Source: Aliidiomarina sanyensis
GTDB lineage: Bacteria; Pseudomonadota; Gammaproteobacteria; Enterobacterales; Alteromonadaceae
NCBI RefSeq assembly: GCF_003987175.1
Contig: NZ_PIPM01000002.1
Location: 124,001-188,000 of the forward strand
Reading direction: 5' to 3'
DNA: 64,000 nt
Shown: one piece after another, positions 53,631-62,931 of the stretch
Layout: each line of letters starts with the position of its first letter
Numbering within the stretch: the stretch's first letter is position 1
Notes under the pieces: model-generated
Seen by the model: the letters and a program-made list of their open reading frames with translations, nothing else
Database searches by the model: none
What the model was told of the DNA's origin: nothing
Program-made: the position numbers and the translations under genes

Positions 53631-55412
53631 TTAAATTCCAAAGTCATCGTAACGAATTCGGCTCCGATCAACGCCTAAATGTTCCAACATCTGAAGCGTT
53701 GCACTGAGCATTTTCGGCGGACCACAGACATAGAAGTCATAAGCAGAAATATCCTGCTCAGCGAGGAATGCGAGTGCAGCTTCGTGCACATACCCTTCCG
53801 CGCCCTGCCAGTCGCACGATTCGCGTTTATCCGACAGAACCGCCTCAAAGTGTATCATAGCGCGCTCTTTTAAGTGCTCGAACTCATCCACATATGCCAA
53901 TTCCTGGCGATTTCGCGCACCGTAGAAGAAATCGATGGACCGCGGTGATGGCTCAGCAAGCTCTTCTTGGATCAGTGCCCGAAGTGGTGCCATCCCAGCG
54001 CCCCCGCCGATGAAAAACATTTTACGATCCGCTCCATGCAGCCGTTTAAAGTCACCATAAGGTCCTTCCGCCACAATTTTCTCACCCACTCGCATATTAC
54101 ATAGATACGTCGATCCGACCCCTGGACGATCGTGACCATTAGTCGCAGGCTGATAACGCACGGTAAACACGAGTTCACGAGCCGGTCCGGCAGTCGCCAT
54201 CGAGTAACTCCGGCGGACATCTTCGTGCTCAAAAGTTGCCGCTTGAATATTTAGCCACTCCGGTGAAAATGCTTCGGGCACGTCATGGGGACGAGTAGAT
54301 GTCGAGGCCGATGGGATCAAGAACTGCATATACTGACCCGCCGCGAAGTGCACATCCCCCTCTTCCACGATGAATCGAAGCTCTTTGAGCATGGGTGTCA
54401 AGAACTCACTGGACGCGAGCGTTAGCGTGTACTTACTTACATCTAGTTTTTTCACTCGCGCGGACGTTACTTTTCCAATTTGGTGTTGGCACGCAAGTCG
54501 ATAACCTTGCGCAAGTTGCTCTGCAGATAACAGATCACGTTCGGCCGGTGTTATCGGTGTATCTGAATTCACCTCAACCACGCACAAACCACAGGTACCT
54601 CCACCACCACAGCCGCTTTCCACTGGGATATCCCGTTGTTGAAGCACCTGAAGTAATGTCTTATGTGCTTTATCTTTGAACGTCTTACGCTCCTGACCCA
54701 CTTCAGCCTCAAAGGCAACTTGGCGGAAGCTAAAGCGCATCTCTCCTGTACCCAGCAGTTTGAACAAGAGAATCAGCCCGGATAAAGCAAACCACAAGGT
54801 CACAACACTCAATACAATGATGACTAAGTTATTAAAGTTCCGACCACCGGTGTAATCTATAAAGTGCAACCTGAACATCCAGTCAGCAACCACCCAGGGA
54901 GTATTTCTGTGGTCGATCACTTGGCCCGATACGCTATCCACGTATATCCGGGTGTTCAAATCGTCGTTATAGTCAATTCGGTATCCTTGACCTTCCCATC
55001 CATGCAACTCACGAGTTCGCGTAATTGAAGCAACCCGAATTGCCTCACCGGGGCCGGAATAAGTCGAGTTTGCGATATCGATCGCTCGATTTTGATGTGT
55101 TCTCCAGGGTTCGCCTGTGCGTCCATCAAAGTATGCCACGCCGTCTCGATGGTGAATCTCGACTTGTGGCACACCGACAACCAGACGCGTGCGGACCTGA
55201 GTGATTTCTTGCAGGTCTCCCCACCACGAAGAGTCCAGTTGTTCAAGCTGCTCAGCACTCAACGAGAAATGCGGTGGATGTTGATGATATTGATGACCTT
55301 TCATTCCATGGTGGTCAACAAGCGCAAAATACAACCCGCTGATTGTCCATAATAAAAGTTGAATTAAAATTAGCAGGCCGGTCCAACGGTGGAGCCATTG
55401 TAAAAATTTCAT
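53631..55412 (-). CDS. PepSY membrane domain fused to NqrF-like ferredoxin/FAD/NAD reductase
   Basis: A 593-residue fusion. ATG 55412 has GGAGG 8 bases upstream and overlaps the previous stop (ATGA). Order: TM1 about 12-31, periplasmic PepSY region 32-190, TM2 about 195-219. Next is a plant-type [2Fe-2S] ferredoxin with Cys268, Cys274, Cys277 and Cys308 (CGGGGTCGLC ... LAC). An FAD domain follows with RRSYSMA (about 400-406), then an NAD domain with GGGAGMAPLRAL (about 469) and YVCGPPKM. The C-terminal DDFG ending also matches NqrF. It should carry electrons from NADH through FAD and the iron-sulfur centre to the periplasmic side, reducing ferric chelates or cupric ions. Located between the PepSY gene and copC. 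Confidence 0.88.
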   Translation of the reverse strand: MKFLQWLHRWTGLLILIQLLLWTISGLYFALVDHHGMKGHQYHQHPPHFSLSAEQLEQLDSSWWGDLQEITQVRTRLVVGVPQVEIHHRDGVAYFDGRTGEPWRTHQNRAIDIANSTYSGPGEAIRVASITRTRELHGWEGQGYRIDYNDDLNTRIYVDSVSGQVIDHRNTPWVVADWMFRLHFIDYTGGRNFNNLVIIVLSVVTLWFALSGLILLFKLLGTGEMRFSFRQVAFEAEVGQERKTFKDKAHKTLLQVLQQRDIPVESGCGGGGTCGLCVVEVNSDTPITPAERDLLSAEQLAQGYRLACQHQIGKVTSARVKKLDVSKYTLTLASSEFLTPMLKELRFIVEEGDVHFAAGQYMQFLIPSASTSTRPHDVPEAFSPEWLNIQAATFEHEDVRRSYSMATAGPARELVFTVRYQPATNGHDRPGVGSTYLCNMRVGEKIVAEGPYGDFKRLHGADRKMFFIGGGAGMAPLRALIQEELAEPSPRSIDFFYGARNRQELAYVDEFEHLKERAMIHFEAVLSDKRESCDWQGAEGYVHEAALAFLAEQDISAYDFYVCGPPKMLSATLQMLEHLGVDRSRIRYDDFGI

Positions 55413-56125
55413 ACGGGCTTCCTCCGTGAGGAACGTAAGGTTTGCACCAATAAGATCGTTCCGGTAAATGCGAAGCCAAAGGTTGCGAGAATAAAGGCAC
55501 GCAACCACCAAGTGGTAATATCCACGCGGTCTTTGTAATCCATGATGTGAAGCATCCACATAATGTCAAAGCCACGCCAAAAATCGTGACGGCGCACCGT
55601 CATCTCACCGGTTTCCCGATGCAAATAGAGACTGGTATTTCCAAAATCGTCGAAATCAACACGCCAGATTGGCAAATGGTTCGGGTTAAGTTCCGTAGGG
55701 GCTTGATCTCGCAGCAGTTCGACTCGGGTGATATTGGGTTCGCCCTTTGCGTAAATCCGCTCGGCAAGTGCCCGAATATCCGTATCTTCAAGTCGGACTT
55801 CGGTAAAATGCTCTAACTCGACTAAGAACTTACGATCATGCTCATGAACCTGAGCGAGATATTGATATTCGCCTTGCACAAAACGATTGACTAACTTCAC
55901 ATCGTAGGCCTCTGGATAGCGCGCAATCACCTGCGGTAACTCCGACACTTTGGCCATATCTTGCAATGGTTGGTCAGCATTCTGTGTAAGATGAACGCCA
56001 TGAATAAATGGTAATTTAACAATCACCATATACGCACCGGAAATGGCCCAGATGACCATCTGAATGCCCACGATGAGCGAAAGCCAGCGGTGCCACGTGC
56101 GATATCCGGAAGACTGCGTCTGCAT
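55409..56125 (-). CDS. PepSY domain membrane protein
   Basis: A 238-residue inner-membrane protein. GAGGA precedes ATG 56125. TM1 is about 14-36 (with HRWLSLIVGIQMVIWAISGAY), a periplasmic loop contains the PepSY-like segment (about 40-195), and TM2 is about 205-228. HRW and HIMDY histidines at the membrane edges could bind haem, as in PepSY-associated reductases. It begins 52 bases after the TonB receptor gene and overlaps the PepSY-NqrF fusion by 4 bases. The two PepSY proteins probably work as partners in one membrane reductase. Confidence 0.85.
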   Translation of the reverse strand: MQTQSSGYRTWHRWLSLIVGIQMVIWAISGAYMVIVKLPFIHGVHLTQNADQPLQDMAKVSELPQVIARYPEAYDVKLVNRFVQGEYQYLAQVHEHDRKFLVELEHFTEVRLEDTDIRALAERIYAKGEPNITRVELLRDQAPTELNPNHLPIWRVDFDDFGNTSLYLHRETGEMTVRRHDFWRGFDIMWMLHIMDYKDRVDITTWWLRAFILATFGFAFTGTILLVQTLRSSRRKPV

Positions 56126-56177
56126 AATTTTTCCTCAAAAATAATGCGGTGAGGGTTGCCCCTCACCGCGCTGCATC

Positions 56178-58886
56178 TTAGAACTGATAACGCAGTTTCA
56201 GGTACATTTGACGTCCCATTAGGTCGTACGTCATGGTATCTGTGTTCGCATCCGTCCAGCTTCGGATATAGGGTGCTTTCTTATCAAACAAGTTGTTTAC
56301 CCCTGCACTCAGTGTCCAGTTGTCATCAAAGAACCAAGCACCTTGCACATTGTGGTAGAACACATTGGAAACGCTTGAACCGATATCCCCAGGCGATGCA
56401 TTAATATCGTCTGCAGAACCAATCATGCGAACGCCATAGTGGAACTGCCAACGATCCGCACTGAAGGTCGCAGATGCATCCGACCGCAGGCGTGTGAAGC
56501 TTCCACTTCCACCGGTGATTTTTCCGGCATAACGGATCGGATTCGCACCCTCAAATGGTTCTAACGTGTACTCATCCAAATAGGTCATATTCAGATTAAA
56601 CCGCGCATCCAAGCCAAATAGCTGAGTCCGGTAATACACCGAAGCATCGACACCCGAAATGGTCTCCGTGGCCACGTTGTCGGGCTGTGCAGACAAGAAG
56701 TTGACTGCACCCGTCAGTGGATCGCGGGTGAAGGTGTCAGAACTACAGAAAGGATGCGAAAGGTTTTCCGAGTTGTAGCAGGCGGCCAACTTCGTTGAGC
56801 CCGCCACGCCTCGGATGGCATTTTCAATCTTGATATCAAAGTAATCCAAGGTGAACTGCAAACCTTCTACGAATGGGACATCCCATACCAAACCCGCGGT
56901 GAATGTATTCGCGTCCTCAGGTTGCAAATTGGGATTTCCCCCGGTGCGGGTCAGTACCGTTGAACCCGCTTGGGTATATCCGGCTGGCACGCCATCGGCT
57001 TGGCAGTTCGCCGCAACGGTTGGATTCGCACCAGGCTGATCCCACCCCGAGCATGGATCTGTCGTGGTTAGGTTTCCTTCACCAATACCGCCGAATAACT
57101 CGGGGATATTTGGCACTCGGAAGGCTGTCGACTGAGTCGCACGGAGCTTCAGATGATCATTGACGGTCCAGTGCAAACCGAGCTTGTAGTTTCCATCACT
57201 CCCAAAGGTATCGTAGTCAGAATACCGGTAGGCTAGGTCAAGAGCGACATAATCCGCGAAATCACGGTCAACAATCAACGGCAGTGAAGTCTCGACATAT
57301 GCTTCGGATACCGTATATTCGCCCCGCAGTGGCTCCTGACGGTTCGTATTCATAATACCGGCTACGACTGAAGAGTCAGGTTCACGCCAACCGGTCTCTT
57401 TGCGATGCTCAATACCAAATGCGATTGGAATCGAGCCGTTGCGCGTTTCAAACAGATCACCCGCGATGTTTGCGGTCAGTGAGCGCTGCTGATTACCACC
57501 GTAATCATTGATCCGGAACAGAATGTAATCCAAGGCTTCTTGGGACATATTACCCAAGCCGATCAAATCAGCACATGGAACGCCATTACCACAGGTTTCT
57601 GGGTCAATTGCCCGCGCTAACCGTTCGAGATTGGCAATATTATCTGCGGCGTCGTTTCCAGTGGTGCGACCGAAATTATACGCAACCTCCCACGCCCAGT
57701 TGTTGTCATATAGTCCGTTCAGTCCCGTCACAAAACGGAATGTGTTGACGTCCTGCTCAAAGTGACGCGGGCCTGCTTCTTCAAGACGGCGCTGTACAAT
57801 GCGAATGTCTTCGCCCACTGGGTTATCCGGATGATCCGCTGAGTAATCAATGTTCCGCACGGTTCCTGGCGTGGCAATCTGATTGGACTGACGGTTGTTG
57901 AAAAGAACCTCGGCAAATGCATAGGTCTCTTGGCCGATACGGTAGTCACCAAAACTGGCGAAACTGAGTGTCGTGACCGGGTTTACCGCATTCAGCATGT
58001 TGAAAAAATCAACGTTATGCACGGCGGCACTGTAGGTCTCAAAACCCTTTGGATCGCCGCCCGGCGTTTGATTAAAGTTGATTTGACGGCCCGTTTCGGG
58101 ACCACTGGTGATGACCGCTCGGCCGCCCGGAGTCGCTGCGCTACCAAAACAGTTCAGTTGTCCGGGAGATGTTTCAGCCAACGCACAGGCTGCGCGATCC
58201 GCCATGTTGACTTCGCTGGTTGATCGATAACTTAAGGTGGTGGTCAGCCGGCCGCGATCCGAGCTGGTACCGAACATCATATTAAGCGATGTTTCTTCTC
58301 CATCACTCTTATCGGTGCTTGCAAAACGCCCCTCGGCCATAAAGCCTTCAAAGTTTTTGCGCGTGATGATGTTCACCACACCCGCCACCGCATCTGCACC
58401 ATAAATTGCTGAGGCACCGTCTTTCAATACTTCGACCCGCTCAATCATTGCAACGGGAATGGTATTTAAGTCCACTGCGGCATTTGCCCCGGTACCGCCA
58501 TTCACGACGCGTCGACCATTCAGAAGAACGAGGGTCCGGTTGACGCCGAGTCCCCGCAAGTTGACCTGGGTTGTACCCCAACCGCCGCCAACCCAATATG
58601 CGCTGGTTTGGTTGCCGCCAAACCCTGCGGAAGCAGACATCTGCTGAAGCAATAACTCCATCGATGTGACGCCTGATAGTTCAATATCTTCTGCCGTAAA
58701 TACTTGAATCGGTGCAGCACTTTCCGCTTCGGTCCGCAATACACGTGAACCCGTGACGGAAATCCGTTCGATGCGTTGTTCAGATGCTTCCGTTGCGTCT
58801 TCGAGTTGCTGCTGAGCTGTTGCAACACCGGAAAGCGTAGCAACACTCACCGCAAGTGCAATTGTTGATAGTTTATGCATGTTCAT
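56178..58886 (-). CDS. TonB-dependent outer-membrane receptor
   Basis: A 902-residue receptor. GGGGA precedes ATG 58886; the signal peptide ends GVATAQQ. A TonB-box-like region (RISVTGS) precedes the plug (about 55-175: SMELLLQQM, VNLRGLGVNRTLVLLNGRR, VLKDGASAIYGADAVAGVVNI). The 22-strand barrel follows and ends in LKLRYQF with terminal Phe. This subgroup is common in Alteromonadales and Xanthomonadales. Its place at the head of the PepSY-reductase-CopCD series suggests a metal chelate as ligand; a peptide or other ligand is possible. The upstream region carries four GTTGTATA-type repeats that could be its operator. Confidence 0.9.
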   Translation of the reverse strand: MNMHKLSTIALAVSVATLSGVATAQQQLEDATEASEQRIERISVTGSRVLRTEAESAAPIQVFTAEDIELSGVTSMELLLQQMSASAGFGGNQTSAYWVGGGWGTTQVNLRGLGVNRTLVLLNGRRVVNGGTGANAAVDLNTIPVAMIERVEVLKDGASAIYGADAVAGVVNIITRKNFEGFMAEGRFASTDKSDGEETSLNMMFGTSSDRGRLTTTLSYRSTSEVNMADRAACALAETSPGQLNCFGSAATPGGRAVITSGPETGRQINFNQTPGGDPKGFETYSAAVHNVDFFNMLNAVNPVTTLSFASFGDYRIGQETYAFAEVLFNNRQSNQIATPGTVRNIDYSADHPDNPVGEDIRIVQRRLEEAGPRHFEQDVNTFRFVTGLNGLYDNNWAWEVAYNFGRTTGNDAADNIANLERLARAIDPETCGNGVPCADLIGLGNMSQEALDYILFRINDYGGNQQRSLTANIAGDLFETRNGSIPIAFGIEHRKETGWREPDSSVVAGIMNTNRQEPLRGEYTVSEAYVETSLPLIVDRDFADYVALDLAYRYSDYDTFGSDGNYKLGLHWTVNDHLKLRATQSTAFRVPNIPELFGGIGEGNLTTTDPCSGWDQPGANPTVAANCQADGVPAGYTQAGSTVLTRTGGNPNLQPEDANTFTAGLVWDVPFVEGLQFTLDYFDIKIENAIRGVAGSTKLAACYNSENLSHPFCSSDTFTRDPLTGAVNFLSAQPDNVATETISGVDASVYYRTQLFGLDARFNLNMTYLDEYTLEPFEGANPIRYAGKITGGSGSFTRLRSDASATFSADRWQFHYGVRMIGSADDINASPGDIGSSVSNVFYHNVQGAWFFDDNWTLSAGVNNLFDKKAPYIRSWTDANTDTMTYDLMGRQMYLKLRYQF

Positions 58887-59230
58887 AATTTCCCCCGGCG
58901 TGAGCCTTGTTGTTATTTAATGCACTTTATTGATAGCAGTGATCTCGTTGTATATGCAACTTGTTTTTGTTCGAATTTTGTACTTATACAACTGTTTTTA
59001 TTCTTATTTTTTAAATAAACAATCCCGCAAGATGCCGCCATTTGCGTTCTTGTATATATAACTTTTGCGCGATTCGCATGTATTTCAATGAGTTTTCTTA
59101 ATTGTTTGAACTCTCCTTTTGCTGAGTTGTATATGAATACATATATTCAATATCTGAATAAAAATATTATTCTTGCGCCCAAATAGTTTAAAAAATCTAC
59201 GACTACTGGGCGCAAGTCTCCTTTCTTTCT
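58887..59230. promoter_or_regulatory. AT-rich upstream region of the TonB receptor gene with repeated GTTGTATA motifs
   Basis: 344 bases without a gene. The motif GTTGTATAT or its complement occurs at 58947-58960 (as near-palindrome GTTGTATATGCAAC), 58985-58992 (reverse), 59050-59058 (TTGTATATA) and 59126-59135. Repetition in an AT-rich stretch suggests a regulator binding array, but AT-rich DNA also repeats by chance. No clear Fur box was found. Confidence 0.4.
59172..59216 (-). terminator. Hairpin downstream of cusA
   Basis: CTTGCGCCCA (59172-59181) pairs perfectly with TGGGCGCAAG (59207-59216) around a 25-base loop, 14 bases after the cusA stop on the minus strand. The long loop and interrupted T stretch make it an imperfect terminator. 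Confidence 0.5.
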
Positions 59231-62200
59231 TTAGCCTGCGTGTTTTTCCATTCGTTTGACGCGCCATTCTTCGCGCCAGCTATACAGAACTGGGACCACA
59301 AACATGCTCAACACCACGAACGTCAAGCCACCCACGGTTGGGATCGCCATCGGTATCATCAAGTCGGCTCCACGGCCCGTTGCTGTAAGAACTGGGAACA
59401 GTGCGAGGATGGTCGTTGCGCTCGTCATCAAACAAGGACGGACCCGTTGCAATCCAGCTTCCACGACACGCTCGCGCACCGCTTCAATCGTATGGCTGGA
59501 CCCCTCACTAAAGCGCTGTTTGAGATAGGTAGCCATGACCACGCCGTCATCCACGGCAATCCCGAACAACGCCAGGAAGCCAACCCACACGGCGACACTT
59601 AGATTGGTGACATCGAATTGGAAGATCTCACGCAGGGTTACACCTTGCGTAATAAAGGGCAGCGTAAAATTGGCAAACCAGCTTTGTCCGTAAAGATACA
59701 GCATGATAAATCCGCCACCCCAAGCAACCGCTATTCCGCTGAAGACCATCATGGCGGTGCTGACCTGCTTAAATTGGAGGTACAGCAAAATGAAGATCAA
59801 AATCAGCGAGACCGGAATGACCACCTGCAGCGTTTCCATCGCACTTTGTTGCTGCTGATAGCTTCCAGCGAAGGTGTAACTGACCCCTGCGGGTAATCGC
59901 AGTTCGCCTCGATCGCGAGCCTGTTGCAAATGGTTCCGAGCGGCCTCGACTGCATCGACCTCGGCATAGCCGCTTGCGGCACCGAAGGTCACGTACGCCG
60001 TCAGGAACGTATTCTCCGAACGAATCATTTGTGGACCGCGTTCAAATCGTATGTCCGCCACCTCTGAGAGGGGGATTTGCGCCCCATTCCCCGTGGTCAC
60101 TAAGATGTCGTACATGGCATCGATGTCGTGCCGCAATTCACGCTGATAACGCACGCGAATCGGGTAGCGTTCGCGCCCTTCAACGCTCAGCGATACCTCA
60201 ACCCCGCCAATCGCCGCATTGATGGTATTTTGAACGGCGTAAACGCTCAGGCCATAGCGCGCAATGGCATCCCGGTCGAGATGGATTTCCAAGTACGGAC
60301 TTCCCACAACCCGCTCGGCATTCACCGATCCCGAATTGACGCCTGGCGACTCACGCAGCACGCCCTCAATCGCTATGGCGGCGCGTTCTAATGTCGCGAG
60401 ATCAGGCCCTTGGACCTTTACCCCCATTGACGCACGCATCCCGGTTTGCAACATCAGCTGTCGCGTTTCAATAGGCTGCAGACGCGGCGCTGAGGTTACC
60501 CCTGGGACTTCAGCCGCACGGACAATTTCATCCCAAATGTCGCGCGGGCTTTGAATGTGATCACGCCATTGGCGGTATGGGCGTCCTCGTCGGTCAGGAA
60601 TCAAATTACCGTCCTGATCACGCACAAACTCACCTTGGCGATCCACTTTGAAGCTCAGTCGCCGGCCGTTCTCATCAACCTTAAATTCACTCTTGTAGTT
60701 GATCACAGTCTCAATCATGGAAACCGGTGCAGGATCCAGGGCGGTTTCCGCTCGACCAATTTTCCCAACCACAGTGTCTACTTCAGGAATCGCAGCGATC
60801 GCCTTATCTTGCTGGCTCAGCACATCCATAGCCTCGCCAATCGACGCATGCGGCATCGTCGTTGGCATGAGCAAGAATGAGCCTTCATCAAGCGGCGGCA
60901 TAAACTCACGCCCCAGGCCGGGCATGATGATCAGACCCGCAGCAATGACCAACGCAGGAAGCGCTAAAAAGATAGCCTTAAAGCGCAGACACCAACGCAG
61001 CATGGGTTCGTAGAACCGAATAATCAGTGAGAATCCACCCACCACACCCACAAACATAAGTGCGACGAAAAGCACATTCCGTATGGTTCCAGCGGCAGGG
61101 CCTAGCGGCTCCCATAGATTCGCAAGCACCACCAGCACCACGATGGTTAATGCGCCATATAGCCCACGATAGAGCTGTTTTCGTTCAGCGAGCCAACGAT
61201 CCACCGCTTGCATTCGCTCGCTTAAGACCATCCGCAGCATGACGGGGACGACCACGAGGGCAAGGACGATCGCGGCCAAGAGCACGAGCGTTTTCGTATA
61301 GGCAAGTGGCGTAAATAGCTTCCCTTCAGCACCGGTCATGGTGAACACCGGCAGGAAGCTAATCACCGTGGTAGCAATTGCAGTCAAAACTGCGGGGCCC
61401 ACTTCGCGCGCGCCATTGACCACGGTTTCCGTAATATCTTGCTGAGGATTGTTGCGCCGCAATCGCAGAATATTGTCGGTGACAATAATCCCCATATCGA
61501 CAATGGTTCCAATGGCTATCGCAATCCCAGCCAGCGCCACGATATTCGCTTCAACACCAAGGAGCCGCATACCGATGAACGTCATCAAGACCGCGAGTGG
61601 GAGCATGGTTGCAATAGTCAGCGCTGCCCGTAAATGCAGCAACATGATGAGGACCACTGCTGCCGTGATAAGCAACTGCTGCATCAAGGCATCATTTAGC
61701 GTCCCCAAGGTTTCCATGATGAGGGTTGAGCGATCGTAAAACGGGACGATCGTGACTTGACTAAGATTTAGCCAATCTGGCCACCGGTCTTGCGGATGTG
61801 CTTGCAGCCACTCGGTCCATTCACGCTGGTTCGCATCATCAAAGTTAAAGGTTGCCGCTTGATACCCTGGCAGACCTTGCTGACGCGCAAACTGGCTGAC
61901 CTCCGCAGGACTTACTTGCTCCCAGTCCACAACAGCCCGAGCAGGAAGCGAATGAGCAATTTCATCGATACGCTGCTTAGTGTTTTCAATGGCTGCTAAA
62001 GGATTGAAGCCCTCGCGAACCGTCACAATACCGCCGACGGCCTCTGCACCAGCCACATCCAATGCACCGCGACGTTCCGCAGGTCCAAAACCCACTGTTG
62101 CGACATCCGAAACCCGAATGGGTGTGTTATCACTCGCCAGACGCACCACGGCATCTTCAATATCTGCAATGGATTTAATGAAACCAACCCCGCGGACCAC

Positions 62201-62926
62201 GTATTCCACTTGATTGATTTCGGTGGTGCGCGCGCCGATATCCAGATTTGATTCGGCCACCGCAGACATCACCTGTTCGAGGGTCACGTTATAGAAACGC
62301 AATGCATCGGGATCGACATCAATCTGGTACTCCCGAACATACCCGCCGATGGAAGCAACCTCACTGATGCCCTCCGCAGCGAGAAGCCCATAACGAACAT
62401 ACCAGTCTTGCACCGACCGCAGTTCATCGAGATCCCAGCCACCGATCGGGTTACCTTGCGGATCACGCCCCTCGAGGGTGTACAGGTACACCTGCCCCAA
62501 TCCAGTTGCATCGGGCCCAAGAGCTGGCTGAACGCCCTCAGGTAGAGTTCCGGCCGGGAGGCTCGCCAATTTTTCTAAAATTCGAGCTCGTGACCAGTAA
62601 AACTCAATGTCATCATGGAAGATGACTGAGATCGTTGAGAAACCAAACATCGAGAGCGTGCGAACATCCTTGACCCCCGGCACGCCCATCAATTGAACAG
62701 ACAATGGATAACTGACTTGATCATCCACATCTTGCGGTGAACGACCCGGCCAATCGGTGTACACGATCTGTTGGTTTTCACCAATATTTGGAATCGCATC
62801 AACCGCAACGGGTGAGCGTGGGAATGAGGTTTCCCAATTGAACGGCGCAACAGCAACCCCAGCAAATATCACCAGGGCCGTTAACAACGCGACGATCAGC
62901 TTATTTTCCAGTAACCAACGAATCAT
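59231..62926 (-). CDS. cusA: CusA-like heavy-metal RND efflux pump
   Basis: A 1231-residue inner-membrane pump that moves metal ions out of the cell with proton exchange. GGAGGG precedes ATG 62926. Typical features are TM1 at about 10-30, LGPDATGLGQVYLY, IAIAIGTIVDMGIIVTDN in TM4 with the proton-relay Asp, and the C-terminal helix set. The three methionines that bind Cu(I)/Ag(I) in E. coli CusA align here: Met687 (FLLMPTT), Met737 (APVSMIET) and Met825 (RQLMLQTG). It is about 180 residues longer than E. coli CusA because of two insertions in periplasmic loops, about residues 337-390 (Trp/Gln/Asp-rich) and about 748-790 (charged, with DENGRR and DQDGN). It is cotranscribed with the adaptor, 5 bases upstream. 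Confidence 0.92.
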   Translation of the reverse strand: MIRWLLENKLIVALLTALVIFAGVAVAPFNWETSFPRSPVAVDAIPNIGENQQIVYTDWPGRSPQDVDDQVSYPLSVQLMGVPGVKDVRTLSMFGFSTISVIFHDDIEFYWSRARILEKLASLPAGTLPEGVQPALGPDATGLGQVYLYTLEGRDPQGNPIGGWDLDELRSVQDWYVRYGLLAAEGISEVASIGGYVREYQIDVDPDALRFYNVTLEQVMSAVAESNLDIGARTTEINQVEYVVRGVGFIKSIADIEDAVVRLASDNTPIRVSDVATVGFGPAERRGALDVAGAEAVGGIVTVREGFNPLAAIENTKQRIDEIAHSLPARAVVDWEQVSPAEVSQFARQQGLPGYQAATFNFDDANQREWTEWLQAHPQDRWPDWLNLSQVTIVPFYDRSTLIMETLGTLNDALMQQLLITAAVVLIMLLHLRAALTIATMLPLAVLMTFIGMRLLGVEANIVALAGIAIAIGTIVDMGIIVTDNILRLRRNNPQQDITETVVNGAREVGPAVLTAIATTVISFLPVFTMTGAEGKLFTPLAYTKTLVLLAAIVLALVVVPVMLRMVLSERMQAVDRWLAERKQLYRGLYGALTIVVLVVLANLWEPLGPAAGTIRNVLFVALMFVGVVGGFSLIIRFYEPMLRWCLRFKAIFLALPALVIAAGLIIMPGLGREFMPPLDEGSFLLMPTTMPHASIGEAMDVLSQQDKAIAAIPEVDTVVGKIGRAETALDPAPVSMIETVINYKSEFKVDENGRRLSFKVDRQGEFVRDQDGNLIPDRRGRPYRQWRDHIQSPRDIWDEIVRAAEVPGVTSAPRLQPIETRQLMLQTGMRASMGVKVQGPDLATLERAAIAIEGVLRESPGVNSGSVNAERVVGSPYLEIHLDRDAIARYGLSVYAVQNTINAAIGGVEVSLSVEGRERYPIRVRYQRELRHDIDAMYDILVTTGNGAQIPLSEVADIRFERGPQMIRSENTFLTAYVTFGAASGYAEVDAVEAARNHLQQARDRGELRLPAGVSYTFAGSYQQQQSAMETLQVVIPVSLILIFILLYLQFKQVSTAMMVFSGIAVAWGGGFIMLYLYGQSWFANFTLPFITQGVTLREIFQFDVTNLSVAVWVGFLALFGIAVDDGVVMATYLKQRFSEGSSHTIEAVRERVVEAGLQRVRPCLMTSATTILALFPVLTATGRGADLMIPMAIPTVGGLTFVVLSMFVVPVLYSWREEWRVKRMEKHAG

Positions 62927-62931
62927 TCGCG

